A stretch of DNA of 64,000 nucleotides from Crocodylus rhombifer (lineage: Eukaryota > Chordata > Crocodylia > Crocodylidae), in contig JAVSML010018901.1 of NCBI GenBank assembly GCA_038503035.1, positions 1 to 64,000 on the forward strand, read 5' to 3'. Below the pieces are notes generated by a model. The model did no database searches. It was given only the letters and a program-made list of their open reading frames with translations, and was not told the origin of the DNA. Both the position numbers and the translations under genes were made by a program. Below, piece by piece: positions 11,051 to 23,819 of the stretch. Every line of letters starts with the position of its first letter. The stretch's first letter is position 1.

Positions 11051-12045
11051 GATTCATAGATTCACAGATGTTAGGTCTGGAAGGGACCTCGGGTGATCAT
11101 TGAGTCCAGCCCCTTGCCCCAAAGGCAGGAAGTCAGCTCGGCTCAAAAGATCCCAGCAAGGTAAGCGTCCAAATGCTTCTTAAAGGAGTCCAGAGGAAGC
11201 GCTACTTGGAGAATGTGTAGCCTCAGCCAGTTCCCTGGTGAATTCCTGGTCAAGCTCCTGTTCCTGGTTAAGGGGTCTGTAGTTGACTCCTACCATTGTG
11301 TTCCCTGTGCTATATTCCCCACGTATTTTAACCCAGAGGGTCTCTAGTCACCTTCGCTGGGTACAAATGTCAGCTTGCAGGGATGTATAGCTATGCTTGT
11401 CATAGAGAGCTACACCTCCACCCCTTTTATATACATGATCTCTCCTGTACAAGGTATAACCATCTATACCTGTGACCCAGTCACAGGTGGAGTCCCACCA
11501 GGTCTCCGTTATTCCTATGAGATGATAATTATTCTTGTTTAGTAGGAGGACCAGTTCCTCCTGTTTGTTCCCCAAGCTCCGGGCACTGGTGTACAGATAT
11601 ATAAGCATCCCACTGGGAGCCCTAGACTTCCTTACATTCCCAAGAGGACACTGTTCCAGGTAGTGTCTTGGGTAGGAGTGGATTCCCTCGGGTGCCCTAA
11701 CCTGTTGATTTTGTAGTTATTACCTAACAGGCTTGCTTTGGTGGTTGTCCACCCATCCCCCTCCAGGCTTAGTTTAAAGCCCAATCGAGCAGGTCAGCCA
11801 CTGTGGCTGAGAAGAGCTTCCTTCCCCATGAAGTGAGGTGGAGGCCATCTCTTCCCAGCAGACCACTGCCTCTCTTACCAAAGAACAGACTGTGATAATT
11901 GAAGCTGAAGGCTTCACGATGACACCAGCACCACAGTCTTTGGTTCACTACCTCGATCTGCCTCCACCTCCTCAGTCCATGACCCGTAACCAGAAGGATC
12001 AAGGAAAAAATTACCTGTGCCCCCAACCCCCTATGCCCCACTCAC
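11051..12045 (-). mobile_element. CR1 LINE copy with RT deleted: 3' tail joined to EN and ORF1 end
   Basis: On the minus strand the 3' tail (11051-11200) is directly followed by the N-terminal part of the ORF2 endonuclease (about 11206-11610; SARSLGNKQEELVLLLN, then ITETWWDS and TLYRRD...GGGVALY). The C-terminal end of ORF1 follows (about 11769-12041), with GRDGLHLTSWG. DG-HL is the Asp-His part of the SGNH-type esterase that CR1 ORF1 proteins carry. About 2 kb, including the end of the endonuclease and the whole RT, are missing. What remains spans the ORF1-ORF2 junction. Confidence 0.85.
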
Positions 12046-12339
12046 CAACTAACCGAGTCTGCTCCAAAGTGCTGGATGTCCAGCACATCACAGCATGAAA
12101 AGGTATGTGTATAAATGCTCCTAGTCTCTAACTTACACAAAGTAGTAGGGTGGCATAAACCTAGTACATAGTTTCGCTTCTCCAGGGACATCTCTGTTCT
12201 ACCACAATCCTTTTACACTTCTGAAGTTCCCTGTAAGATGCCGTCTTTTCAGTTCTTCTCTAATTCTTCCATCACTTGTAGCCCCCGAGCCAAATTATTT
12301 AAACTTACTGACAGCATTTAACACTGACAGACTGCTGGG
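12046..12339. other. Intron 2, no feature recognised
   Basis: Short AT-rich stretch between a CR1 5' end and dispersed repeat copy 2. Nothing recognised. Confidence 0.4.
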
Positions 12340-13030
12340 GCAAATCCATGGAGGAGTCCAGTGGTGCAGTTGCACCCCCTTCAGTCCCTGCTCCACCTAA
12401 ACTTTAAAACAACCTGCCTGGAAAGGGCAGCAATATTTCTATTCAGGCATGGCTGAGAGTCAATTGACTTCATGGCTCATCATTATGTCCCCAATTCCTG
12501 ATAATCTCTTGCCACTCCATAGGGTTAACAACCCTTTATCCTTTTTAACGGGCTTGATGTTTCACTATTTTAACCTTTCTTCTGCAATTTTGCTGTCTGC
12601 TAGCCATTCCTGGTAATGATTCTCTTCTATTTCACAGCCATGCTCTAACTAAAAACCTTAACTCAGGTGTGGCAATATGAATTTAAAAGTAGAAATGACT
12701 GACAGTGAAAACACTCAAGATTTTATTTTATTAAACTGATCAAGAGATGTACATTTAACTATAATAACTACAGGGCTAATGACACTATATCTTTTGACTA
12801 TTTGTTACCTAGTTTATTGTGTTTTTTCAAATGGCTGCAGCAGCTAGCCCCTTAGAACACATTCCAATAATTACATTTGTTTTTGCTTTGATCTTAAACT
12901 GAATAATACAGCACTACCCCTCTAGTATATTAGTTTCTCTTTAACTGGAAAAAATGTGCTGTGTTAAATGTGATGATGTCCCATACCATCTGCACCCCCT
13001 TTTCAAAATCATAGATCCACCCATGTAGAT
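12340..13030 (+). repeat. Dispersed repeat family X, copy 2
   Basis: Second copy of the repeat at 5400-5910, same orientation, sharing the same ordered blocks. It includes an extra internal stretch of about 190 bp (about 12665-12890) that the first copy lacks. It ends with CCATCTGCACCCCC, then CTTTTCAAAATC. The family is not identified. Confidence 0.6.
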
Positions 13031-13744
13031 TTCTCCTCCCAAGAAGGCTGGCCCAATGTTCTTATCCTACAAAGAGGGCAATGAATTTGTTACCTGTACA
13101 GTATAGTATTTTCTCCAGAGTTATGGCTGCATAGAACAGGGATAATGCCTAAAAACTTCAGCTCACTCACCCTCCCTTTCCTGCTCCAACAAAAGCTATA
13201 ACACTAGCTGCTGCTAAAAACTGATCTCTATAGATGGCTCTACAATTTTGAAAAGAGCTAAAACCAGTCTACAGGCCTGAAATAGGAAAGGAGAGACCAC
13301 GAGGAGAGAGAAATAAGGGGAAAGAAACCAAACTTGCCAAAAGAATGGTACATCAAGAACATTAAAGGGAAAGATGGTTGTTAACAACTGTGTAGTGAAG
13401 AACAATGACCTGTTAAGTTCACCGATTCCTTCAGCTGCCTGAATACAAATGTCACTGCTGCTGCCTGGTGGAAAAGGAATCAAAGTGGAGTGCTTTAGGA
13501 CAATTTAGGTACCAGGTATAACCTAACTAGGACAAAAAGCTTTGCATGGGATTAATATGCATTAATAAGCGTGTGATATGGGAAGTAGCATTAACTGTGT
13601 ACTATCTAATGACTGGACTAACTATGGATCCATTAATGTATTAAGCATGCATAATTATAATGTGTTGTTGTAGTCACGATACTTCAGGAAACATCTGAGG
13701 TAATGATTTTTTTTATGATTGTTTATGAAGAAAAATGATAGAGT
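13031..13744. other. Intron 2, no feature recognised
   Basis: Unique-looking intronic sequence. A minus-strand open frame at 13214-13483 shows no family motif and is probably chance. Confidence 0.4.
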
Positions 13745-15425
13745 ATGGACCCTGAACTTTAGAAAAGCAGACTCTGACTCACTCAGGGAACTGATGGGCG
13801 GGATCCCCTAGGAGGCAAATCTGAGTGGGAAAGGAATCCAGGAGAGCTAGCTGTATTTTAAAGAAACCTTCCTGAGAGCACAGGAATGAACCATCCTTAT
13901 GTATATGAAGACTATCAAGTATGGCAGAAGACCAGCTTGGCTTCGCAGGGAACTCTTCAGTGAGCTAAAACACAAAAAGGAAACTTACAAGAAACTTGGA
14001 CAAATGACTAGGAAGGAGTATAAGAGCATTGCTTAGGTATGCAGGGATGAACTCAGGAAGGGCAACACAATTGGGGCTGCAGCTAGCAAGGGACATGATG
14101 GGTAACACGAAGGGTTTATTCAAGTATGTCACCAACAAGAGGAAAATCAAGGAAATTGTGGGTCGCTTACTAAACGGGGAAGGCAACCTAATGATAAATT
14201 AAGTGGAAAAGGCTGAAGTACTCAATGCCTTTTCACCTCAGTCTTCACAGGCAAGATCAGCTCCTAGACTACTGCACCAGGCAGCACAGTTAAGGGAGTA
14301 CATGAGCAGTCAACAGTGGCAAAAGAACAGGTTAGGAACTAATTAGAAAAGCTGGATGTGTATAAGTCCATGGGGCCAAGCGGGATGCCCCTTCAGGTGT
14401 TGAAGGAGTTGGCCAATAAGACTGCAGAGCCACTGGCCATTACCTATGAAAATTCATGGCAACCGAGAGAAATCCCGGATGACTGGAAAAGGGCAAACGT
14501 GCTGCCCATCTTTAGGGAAGGGATGAAGGAGGATCCAGGGAACTACAGGTGGGTCAGCCTCACTTCAGTCCCTGTAAAAATCATGGGGCAGGTCCTCAAG
14601 GAATGCATTTCTAAGCGCCTGGAGGAAAAGGTGATTAGGAACAGTCAGCATGGAGTCACCAAGGGCAAGTCACTCCTGACCAACCTGTTTGCCTTCTAAA
14701 ATAAGGTAACTGGCTCTGTGGATGCAGGGAGACCAGTGGATGCGGTATACCTCTATTTTAGCAAGGATTTTAATACGGTCTTCCACAACATTCTTGCAGG
14801 CAAGCTAAGGAAGTACATGTTGGATGAATGGACTGTAAGGTGGACAGAAAAATGGCTGAAGCATCAGCCTCAGAGGGTAGTAGTCAATGGCTCAATGTCT
14901 AGTTGGCAGCCGGTGTCAAGTAGAGTGCCCCATGGGTAGGTTCTGGGGCTGATTTTGTTCAATATTTTCATCAGTGACTTGGAGGATGGGATGGAGTGCT
15001 CCCTCAGCAAGTCTGCGGATGATATCAAGCTGTGGGGAGTACTGGATACCCTGGAGAGTAGAGCTAGAATTCAGCAAGACCTTGACAAACTGGAGGACTA
15101 AACCAAAAGAAATCTTATAAGGTTCAATAAGGACACGTGCAAAGTCCTGCATTTAGGACAGAACAATCCCATGCACTGATACAGGCTGTGGACAGATTGT
15201 CCAAGCAGCAGGTCTGCAGTAAAAGGCCTGGGAGTTACAGTGGACAACAAGCTGAATATGAGTCAACAGAGTTCCCTTGTTATGAAGAAAGCTAATGACA
15301 TATTGGGCTGCATTAGCAGGAGCATTGCCAGCAGATCAAGGAAAGTGATTCTTCCTCTCTATTCAGCACTGATCCATCGGAATACTGTATCCAGTTTTGG
15401 CTCCCCCCCACTACAGAAAGGGTAA
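13745..15425 (+). mobile_element. Older CR1-type LINE, both ends truncated
   Basis: An older, more diverged CR1 relative than its neighbours. It opens with an NFRKADSDSL-like endonuclease/linker motif near 13750. The fingers follow (14358-14699: YENSWQPREIPDDWKRANVL, then SQHGVTKGKSLLTN), and then the palm (VNGSMSSWQPVSSRVPHG). The catalytic motif reads SADDIKLWG. The thumb contains DNKLNMSQQSSLVMKKAND. Stops and frameshifts split it. It ends near 15425 without a 3' tail. Confidence 0.85.
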
Positions 15426-16306
15426 GTACATGCTTTTGAGTGAAAAGAAATCTTCATGAAGTAAAACCAGCATAGTTTAGCCATTTTGGAATAGTCACAG
15501 GAAAAATCCCATCTAGCATATATAACCCCTTAATATTAAAACCAGGGTGCAGCCAAATGACTCATACCCACAAACCTCGCTACACATTTCAAAAACTAAG
15601 TCGGCCTCCTTAAATAGAGGATGTTACACATCTGTGGGTACAATCTGGTCTTAAGCAACTCATAAATCTTCTCCATTGTTTTTGCTCCACTTAGAATAAC
15701 GTTTTCCTTCCTAATCTCTCTTTATATACATTCCCTTTCAGCTAAAATGTAGCTTATGAAGTTATTCACTAAGAAACTCCACAGACCAGCTGGCCTTCTC
15801 AGCCACAGAGGCGTCTGGAGTCCCAGGCAATAAGCAAATAATAAATATTTTCCTTCACTCTGGCAACTGAAAATGGCAGCATTTAGCATTCTGAGCTATA
15901 TCACCACAGCAGAGAATCTGAAGTCTATCAGGTCTGGTTGCTATACCCAGCAATTCAGAAGCTGCCAATTCAGAACTTCAGGGAGTCCCAAACATCCGAT
16001 CTGTTAGTAATCTGAGCTCCTCTCCTGATTTAATGACTCTTCCATTCCTGGTATCAGTCAGACAGAGGTCTATATCTAGTGAACTCTATTAAGAAAGAAA
16101 GAACCCTAAAGGAAACCCTGATTGACAGAATCCTTGATAAAAGGAGCTATGGGATTTCAATGGTGACAGATTTTAGGATAACAATAAAGAAAATATTATC
16201 AAATAAACTGCTCTAATTGGCCTGGTTGAATTTTCCATCTCAGTGCCTGGGTTCTGTGCATATGAGAGCTTGTTCAGGTGTGCAAAATGCAGTGTCACAG
16301 AGATAC
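15426..16306. other. Intron 2, no feature recognised
   Basis: AT-rich intronic sequence between two CR1 copies. No element, exon or RNA gene recognised. Confidence 0.45.
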
Positions 16307-18303
16307 TTTCATAGTTTCTAGGGTCGGAAGGGACCTGAGTAGATCATCTAGTCCGCCCCCCTGCCATGGCAGGAAAAAGTACTGGGGTCACGACCCCAGC
16401 AAGATGTTCATTCCACCAGCTCTGGACCCTCTCAATGCTGTCCATACTCCTCTTGAAGTGCGGCGCCCAGAACTGGACACAGTACTCCAACTGCAGCCTG
16501 ACCAGTGCCGCATAGAGGGGGAGGATCACCTCTTTGGACCTGCTCGAGATGCATCTGTGGATGCATGACAAGGTACAGTTGGCCTTCCTGACTGCCTCCC
16601 CACACTGCCGGCCCATGTTCATCTTGGAGTCAATTATGACTCCAAGATCCTTCTCTGCCTCCGTGCTGACAAGAGGGGAGTTCCCTAACCTGTAGGTATG
16701 GTGCCAGTTGTTCCTCCCAAGGTGCATCGCCTTGCACTTGTCTGTGTTGAAACCCATCCTATTCTCGCCCGCCCACCCTTGTAACCTGTCTAGGTCTGAT
16801 TGTAGCCTGTTGCATGCTTCCAGTGTGCCCACGTCCCCCCACATGTTAGTGTCATCAGCAAATTTGAACAGGGTGCTTTTTACCCCCTCGTCCAAATTGC
16901 TGATGAAGATGTTGAACAGTGCGGGCCCGAGGACAGAGCCCTGCGGGACCCCACTGCCCACGTCCTTCCAAGCTGAGAAGGACCCATCCACTACCACCCT
17001 CTGGGTGCGGCCCTCCACCCAGTTGGCGACCCATTTGACTGTGTGGGTGTCTACACCACAGTCCCCCAGTTTCTTAATGAGAACGGGGTGAGAGACAGTG
17101 TCAAATGCCTTCTGGAAGTCCAGGAAGACTATGTCCACTGCTACCCCTGCATCTAATGATCTGGTAATCTGATCGTAGAAGGCCACCAGGTTGGTCTGAC
17201 AGGACCTGCCACTGATGAACCCATGTTGGTTGCCCCCAAGCATGAAATCCCCTGCTGGCCCCTTGTGGATGTGTGCCAGCATAATTTTCTCAAACAACTT
17301 GCCTAGGATCGAGGTAAGAGTAACTGGCCTATAGTTTCCTGGGTCCTCCTTCCTCCCCTTTTTGAAGATGGGAACCACGTTGGCCCTCTTCCAGTCCTCT
17401 GGCACCACACCAGAGCACCACAAGTGCTCATAAAACCGTGCCGGGGTCCTGCAGTGACCTCGGCCAATTCCTTTAGGACTCTAGGGTGGAGATCGTCCGG
17501 GCCGGCTGACTTGAATATGCCCAGCCCCTTCAGAAGCTCCCTAACTAGTTCCTCGCTAACCTTTGGCCCAGATGTGCCTCCCCTGGGGCCCGAGGGGGGC
17601 CCAGCAGGGAGGTGGCTGTTCTGGTCCCTACTTAGGAAGACAGAGGCAAAGAAATCGTTAAACATGTTACTTTGTCGTCTGGTGTGACGACCAAATTTCC
17701 CAACGTGTCCTGCAAGGGGCCCACATTACCAGGGACCTTCTTTTTGCCCCCTATGTATTTAAAAAAGGACTTCTTATTGTCCTTAATCTGAGAAGCTAGT
17801 CCTAATTCCAACTCTGCCTTGGCCTTCCTAACTGCCCCCCTACATCCTCAAACGACTGCAGAATAGTCATCCATGGTGATGACCCCTTCTTTCCATTGGG
17901 TATATGCCTCCTTTTTAGCAAGGAGAGATTCCCAGATGCTTTTGGTGAGCCATGGAGGCTTGTGTGCTCTCCTGCTCCCTTTCATCCTCGTTGGGATTAC
18001 CTTCCTTTGGGCTTGGAGGATCGTCTCCTTAAGGAGCGACCACTCTCCTTGGACATCTGGCTCCCCTCCCCTCTGGGACCTCAGCGCATCCCCAGCTATC
18101 CTCCTTAGCTCGTTGAAGTTTGCCCTCCTGAAGTCTAGGGCTGCTGCCTTACTGCATGCCTTCGCCACCTTGCACTGGATGGTAAATTCCAGCAGGCAAT
18201 GATCACTGTCACCCAGGAGGTCGAGCACCCACAGCCCCCTCACCAGGTCATCACCCGTGGCCAGCATTAGGTCCAACAAGGCGTCCCCCCTGGTGGGGCT
18301 GTG
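16307..18303 (-). mobile_element. CR1 LINE, second lineage, internal deletion near 3' end
   Basis: Minus-strand CR1 of the GGTCGGAAGGGACCTGAG tail lineage. A 359-residue frame (16344-17423) carries the RT with FADDTNMWG. Upstream pieces (17303-17665, 17848-18306) carry the linker and the end of the endonuclease with GDSDHCLLEFT. Compared with the sister copy at 25593, about 380 bp between the 3' tail and the RT C-terminus are missing (junction near 16420). The frame therefore runs straight from KRSMDSIERVQS into non-coding tail. Its 5' end meets the 5' end of the next CR1 head to head at about 18303. Confidence 0.9.
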
Positions 18304-20503
18304 CACCTAATCGGCGACCTAGTGATTGATGGGAAGTTGGGTGACAGCGACCACGAGCTGATCACCTTCACCATCCGCCGTAAAGCTGGCAAGTCAGTCA
18401 GCAACACAGAAGTCCTTGACTTCAGAAAAGCCGACTTTGACAAGCTCAAGAGGCTAGTCGGTCAGGCCCTCAGGGACCATGACCCCAGGGAGATGGGAGT
18501 TCAAGAAGAGTGGTTGCTTCTCAAGGAAGCGATCCTCAGTGCACAAGCTAAATCTATTCCAACACGGAGGAAAGGCAGCAAGAAGGCACAGCAGCCCCCC
18601 TGGCTCTCCAGAGACCTAGCGGACCTACTGTGGCTAAAAAGGAAAGCCTACAAAGGATGGAGGATGGGATTCACCTCCAAGGAGGATTACTCTGCGCTGG
18701 TCCGGTCCTGCAGGGACCAAACCAGGAAAGCCAAGGCTGCAACTGAACTCCAACTAGCTTCAGGCATCAAGGACAACAAAAAGTCCTTTTTCAGATATGT
18801 GGGGAGCCGGAGGAAAAGCGAAGGCAATGTTGGACCCCTGCTAAACCAGATGGGGCAACTGACAACTGACGCCCAGGAAAAAGCCAACCTATTAAACAGA
18901 TACTTTGCGTCAGTCTTTCATCAGTCACACGGGATGCCCATGCCTGCTATGGGACAGGGAAATCTGGGTGAGGGGGATCCCCTACCCTCCGTCAATGTTG
19001 ACCTCGAGCAGGAACACCTTGAGAAACTGGATACCTTCAAGTCAGCTGGCCCTGACAACCTGCACCCCAGGGTACTCAAGGAGCTGGCGAGCGTCATAGC
19101 CCAGCCCCTGGCACGGATCTTTGAAAACTCCTGGTGCTCTGGTGTAGTGCCCGAAGACTGGAAGAAGGCCAATGTGGTGCCGATCTTCAAGAAAAGGAGG
19201 AGAGTGGATCCGGCTAACTACAGGCCCATTAGCCTGACTTCTACCCTGGGGAAGATCTTAGAAAAGTTTATTAAGGAGGCCATCCTTGAGGGACTGGCCC
19301 AGGCTAACATTCTAAGGGACAGCCAGCACGGGTTTGTTGCGGGTAGGTCTTGTTTGACCAATCTCATTTCCTTCTATGACCAGGTGACCTATCACCTGGA
19401 CAAGGGAGAAGAGATTGATGTCATATATCTTGACTTCAAAAAAGCTTTTGATCTGGTATCCCATGATCACCTCTTGGCCAAACTGCCCAGTTGTGGCCTT
19501 GGCTCCACCACGATCCGCTGGCTGGGAAATTGGCTTCATGGTCTGACCCAGAGGGTTGTGATTGATGGCAGTCACTCATCATGGTGCCCTGTGACCAGTG
19601 GGGTCCCTCAAGGCTCTGTCCTGGGACCCATACTGTTCAACATCTTCATTAACGATGTGGACATTGGAGTCAGGAGCGGACTGGCCAAGTTCGCCGATGA
19701 CACCAAACTTCGGGGCAAAGCATCCACGCCAGAAGATAGGCGGGTGATCCAGGCTGACCTGGATAAGCTCAGCAAATGGGCAGACGAGAACCTGATGGTG
19801 TTTAACACCGAAAAATGAAAGGTCCTCCACCTTGGGAGGAAAAACCTGCAGCACCCGTATAGGCTCGGCAGTGCTACGTTGGTTAGCACTACAGAAGAAA
19901 AAGACTTGGGGGTCATCATTGACCACAAGATGAACATGAGCCTGCAATGCGATGCTGCGGCTAGTAAAGCCACCAAAATGCTGGCGTGCATCCATACATG
20001 CTTCTCGAGCAAATCCCGGGACGTCATTCTCCCCTTGTACTCGGCCTTGGTGAGGCCGCAGCTGGAGTACTGCATCCAGTTTTGGGCTCCACAATTCAAA
20101 AAGGATGTGGAGAAGCTCGAGAGAGTCCAGAGGAGAGCCACGCGCACGATCAGAGGTCAGGAAAACAGAACTTACGATGACAGGCTGAGAGACATGGGAC
20201 TCTTTAGCCTGGAAAAGCGCGGGCTCAGGGGTGATCTGATGGCCACCTATAAGTTTATTGGGGTGACCACCAGGATCTGGGGGAACGTCTGTTCACCAGA
20301 GCGCCCCGAGGGATGACAAGGTTGAATGGTCACAAACTCCTGCAAGACCGTTTCAGGCTGGACATAAGGAAGAATTTCTTTACTGTCCGAGCCCCCAAGG
20401 TCTGGAACAGTCTGCCAACGGAGGTGGTTCAAGCACCTACATTGAACACCTTCAAGAGGAAATTGGATGCTTATCTTGCTGGGATCCTATGACCCCAGCT
20501 GAC
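18304..20503 (+). mobile_element. Young CR1 LINE, near-intact RT, lacking the 3' tail
   Basis: Plus-strand CR1 of the first lineage. A 505-residue frame (18301-19818) runs from the end of the endonuclease (GDSDHELITF) through the linker and RT with the catalytic FADDTKLRG. A TGA at 19816 replaces the Cys codon of EKCKVLHLG. The same frame continues to about 20316, where a 1-bp loss shifts it at FIGVTTRIWG. The C-terminal KLDAYLAGIL is present. The element stops at about 20503, just after GACCCCAGCTGACT. It lacks the last 70 or so bases, with the CATAGA tail, seen in its relatives. Confidence 0.92.
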
Positions 20504-23500
20504 TGTACCAGTTAGACAGGCCAGCACTAAAGCACTAGGCACTGGATCCAGCCATAGACAAGTTCATGTGTCACCCTAATCAGGGTCCCAATATTTAGTG
20601 ACAAGGGAGCAGTGGCAGAATAAATAGCCATGGGGCTTCCAGAGCCACTGCTCCCCTGCTGCCAAATTCCCGGACCCATGGGTAGTCCTATGAGCCAGCT
20701 AACTTGGCTCTGTATGCTAGAACTGGCATGTGGGCTATACTTTGAGCAGCACTGGTATATGCCATACAATGAATGTCTGCTGGTGATGCATGTGATGGCT
20801 TTAGTATTGGTTTTAAAGGTTAATGCTCTATGGGCTTGACTGGTTCTGGCCAGCTGCTTAGCTGGCATAAACTGGCATAGAACCACTGACTTCTACAGAG
20901 CTACACTAACTAAAAACCTATCCTTTTTGTAACTGTAGAGGATAAGTAGTCCTGTAAGTACTTTTAGTAGCTAAACCTTTAAGTTCTTACTCAGTCAAAC
21001 CTCTTACAGAAACTAATGAATGTTTTGCCCAAGTAATCATTGAGAAAAAACTGGGATCCTTTTACTGAAGGAGAAGAGACCACAAACTCATGAACACTGC
21101 TACATAAAGCTGTTATACAAAACAGTGGATTCATTCCATCCAGAAAGAGCACACACCAACTGCAGATGCTTCCTCAGCCTGATGAAGGGTTTTTAAACCC
21201 CAAAGCTTGCTAAGAAAAATTTTTCCAACTATTTAAGTTAATCTAATAAAAGATATCAAATTCACCTAAAGAACCTTGTCTACATAAAACAGTGTGCACT
21301 TCTATAGGAAGAAGGCCTGATATGATATTGCCTTGAAGCTTACGCGGTAACTTATACCAGTACAAAATCTGATTATAAATCAGACCCACCCTCATCAGTA
21401 AGCAACCTGAGTTCTTCTCTTCCATGGACTCTCCCGCCCCCCAAGAGGAGAAGCTTTTCTGGGAACCTGGGAGAGCCACTGGCATGCCTTAGCAGAAGCT
21501 GCCATAGACCAGCAGGTTGAACCAAATGAAAACAAAAAGCTCCTGACTATCCCAGTGTGAATAACCTAAAACTTCTGCAGGGCAGAAATGGGTGGTAAAG
21601 GTCTTGTGTGTAACAGCAGAAGTAGGAGGAAGCTTTATAAGATCGAGATTGCTGAGTTTCTCTTAGACCCAATACTAATCCTTGGATACAAGAAGTCTCT
21701 TTCCAAGCACCTCAACCAGTTCTACAGGTCCTGCAAAACTCAGAGGCAGATGTTACATATTTTTGAGTTTGAACTCTTGGTACTAGAGCTAGTTGGAAAT
21801 TTTCACCAAATGATTTTCCAACAGAAAACTGAATTGCTTCAAAATCAAAATTCTGCATGTTCCTATTCAAATCAGCTGAACATTAAAGTGCATTTTCCTA
21901 GTGTGACATGTAGTCTCATGCATGCCACACTATCTTGCCAGGATACAGACCAGGCTTTTTTCTGCTTGAGTGGTCTGAGACTCACACAGCTAAATATGTC
22001 ATGGAAAAATGCAGTTTGACCAATGAGCTTGGTCGTTTGGAGAAAACAGGAGCATTTAGCACACAGTTCCTGTGAGGTAATGTATCCTAATAAAAAAATA
22101 CTGTTTAATGTTGAACTACATTGAAACAAAGTATTATCATCAAGCCAAAGTACTGAAACAAAACATTTTGATTCAGAAATATAAAACTGACCTATTTCAA
22201 TCAAAATGCAGAAACAATATATTTTATCTTTTCTGAATCTAAATAGTAACAAATGTTTATCTGGGAGATATTTTTAGATTTCTATTTTTCATCCTCGTTT
22301 GTCAAGAAATGGTTCAAACATCAAAGTTTCTAACAGGATGGAATTCTAATTTTTGCTCATTTTCAACTGGCCCCTTATTAATTAACTGGGCATAAATATA
22401 CCAACTTAGAATCCTCCTCTAACAATTTGCACTCTCCTAAAAAAAGATACGGTAGCCTGAATATATACTCCCCTGACATGAAACATCAGGCCAGAACTTC
22501 AGTCAATATAAATCAGTGCATCACCCTGAAATCCGTAACTACTTTACAGAAATGGAGGACCTAATCTTATATTCATATTCAGTTGGAAGATGTTACTAAA
22601 CAACTCACCCTTCTCTGCTAACTCGACTTGTATGTTCTTTACACTGCGAGGGGAAGGAAAGTTTAGGCTATTTCAGGTTAAAATCATTGAAATGACATAA
22701 TTTCTTTCTTTTGGCAGCTGCAATTGAACTTTTGTGTTAATGGAAGTTTCATAAGAAAGTACAAGCGATGAAAACTCTTTTTCCCAAGAAGCATGTTACA
22801 AAACAACTTATTTGGTGGGAAACTGAGAAAAATTGTTCTACAAAATTATTTTTCTATTTGCAGAAAACCTGTATCAATACCATTCTTACCACAGTGAAAG
22901 AATTCTCATTGGCTACTGTGACACAGACATAGGACCTATAAAGATGTTACAGCAAAAATATTTACAAAGAAAAAATGTGTTTGGACAGCAAAAGAAAACC
23001 GATCCAATTATTTAAATGGTATTAAGCTTATACAAACTTAAATGTATTGATGTGGCTTGTGCCAGTCTAACTCGTGCTAAATTAAGGCCTGTCATGATAA
23101 GGAAATCCAACATAGAAGCATGGAATACTGACTCCTGATGGATGGATGGCACACTAATACAAATTGGGATTTAGCCTGTCCATAGTAGAGGTATGGCTTT
23201 GGCTGGCAAATATCCAGTGGCAACTCAGCCCTTAAAAGAACATAAATAAATACTTATTTAAATTTTCTGCTAGAAGGGATAAAAGAAGGCTTACTTTTAT
23301 ATTGTCTTGTTTTATTATTCAGAAGGCACCTAAATGCTATAGTGATGAGGCCACATAATTATTTGAGGACTCCTAACACAGTTCAACTAAAATTAAACAA
23401 TTTCCTGACCACAGGAGATAAAAACCTATCAAACATATCCTGCCACATAACAGATGAACCACGGGGGGAACTGAGGACAGAAGTTAGAGATCAGCTGCTA

Positions 23501-23569
23501 TACAGCCTCATGGCTCAGTTTCAGCAGCTCATTAAAAATATCCATGTCTGCATTTATACCAAGATTTAG
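20504..23569. other. Intron 2, mostly unrecognised
   Basis: AT-rich sequence. One stretch at about 21170-21290 (CTGATGAAGGGTTTTTAAAC, then AAAGCTTGC, then TCTAATAAAAGATATCA) resembles the conserved tail of an ancient amniote interspersed repeat. I could not name its family. Otherwise nothing was seen. Confidence 0.4.
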
Positions 23570-23819
23570 AAGCAGAAGTAAATGCACAATGCAACTTGTC
23601 CACTGTATAGTGCACATTTCCCCATACATTGATGCAGAGGTCCAATGATGAAGCTAGCACACACAATGCAACTTCTGGCTGCCACTGCGCCATGCAATCT
23701 TAATTGCAATTGCATGGCTGCAGCAGCTGCCATTTCTTTCTGTCCCTCACACACCACAGTCAGTGCCTGGAGTGATTGCCCCAGTTGCCCCACCCTAGTT
23801 ACGCCACTAGGTGGGTACG
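23570..23819. mobile_element. hAT fragment, one terminal repeat visible
   Basis: The right end, read on the minus strand, is TAGTGGCGTAACTAGGGTGG. This is the widespread vertebrate hAT terminus CAGTGGCGTAACTAGGG with its first bases altered. The left end could not be found, so the left boundary is approximate. Confidence 0.5.

Noticed and set aside
16708..17091. Plus-strand 127-codon frame that recurs at 26155 and 54150
   Set aside because: It recurs because it is antisense to the lineage-two CR1 palm, not because it is a gene family.
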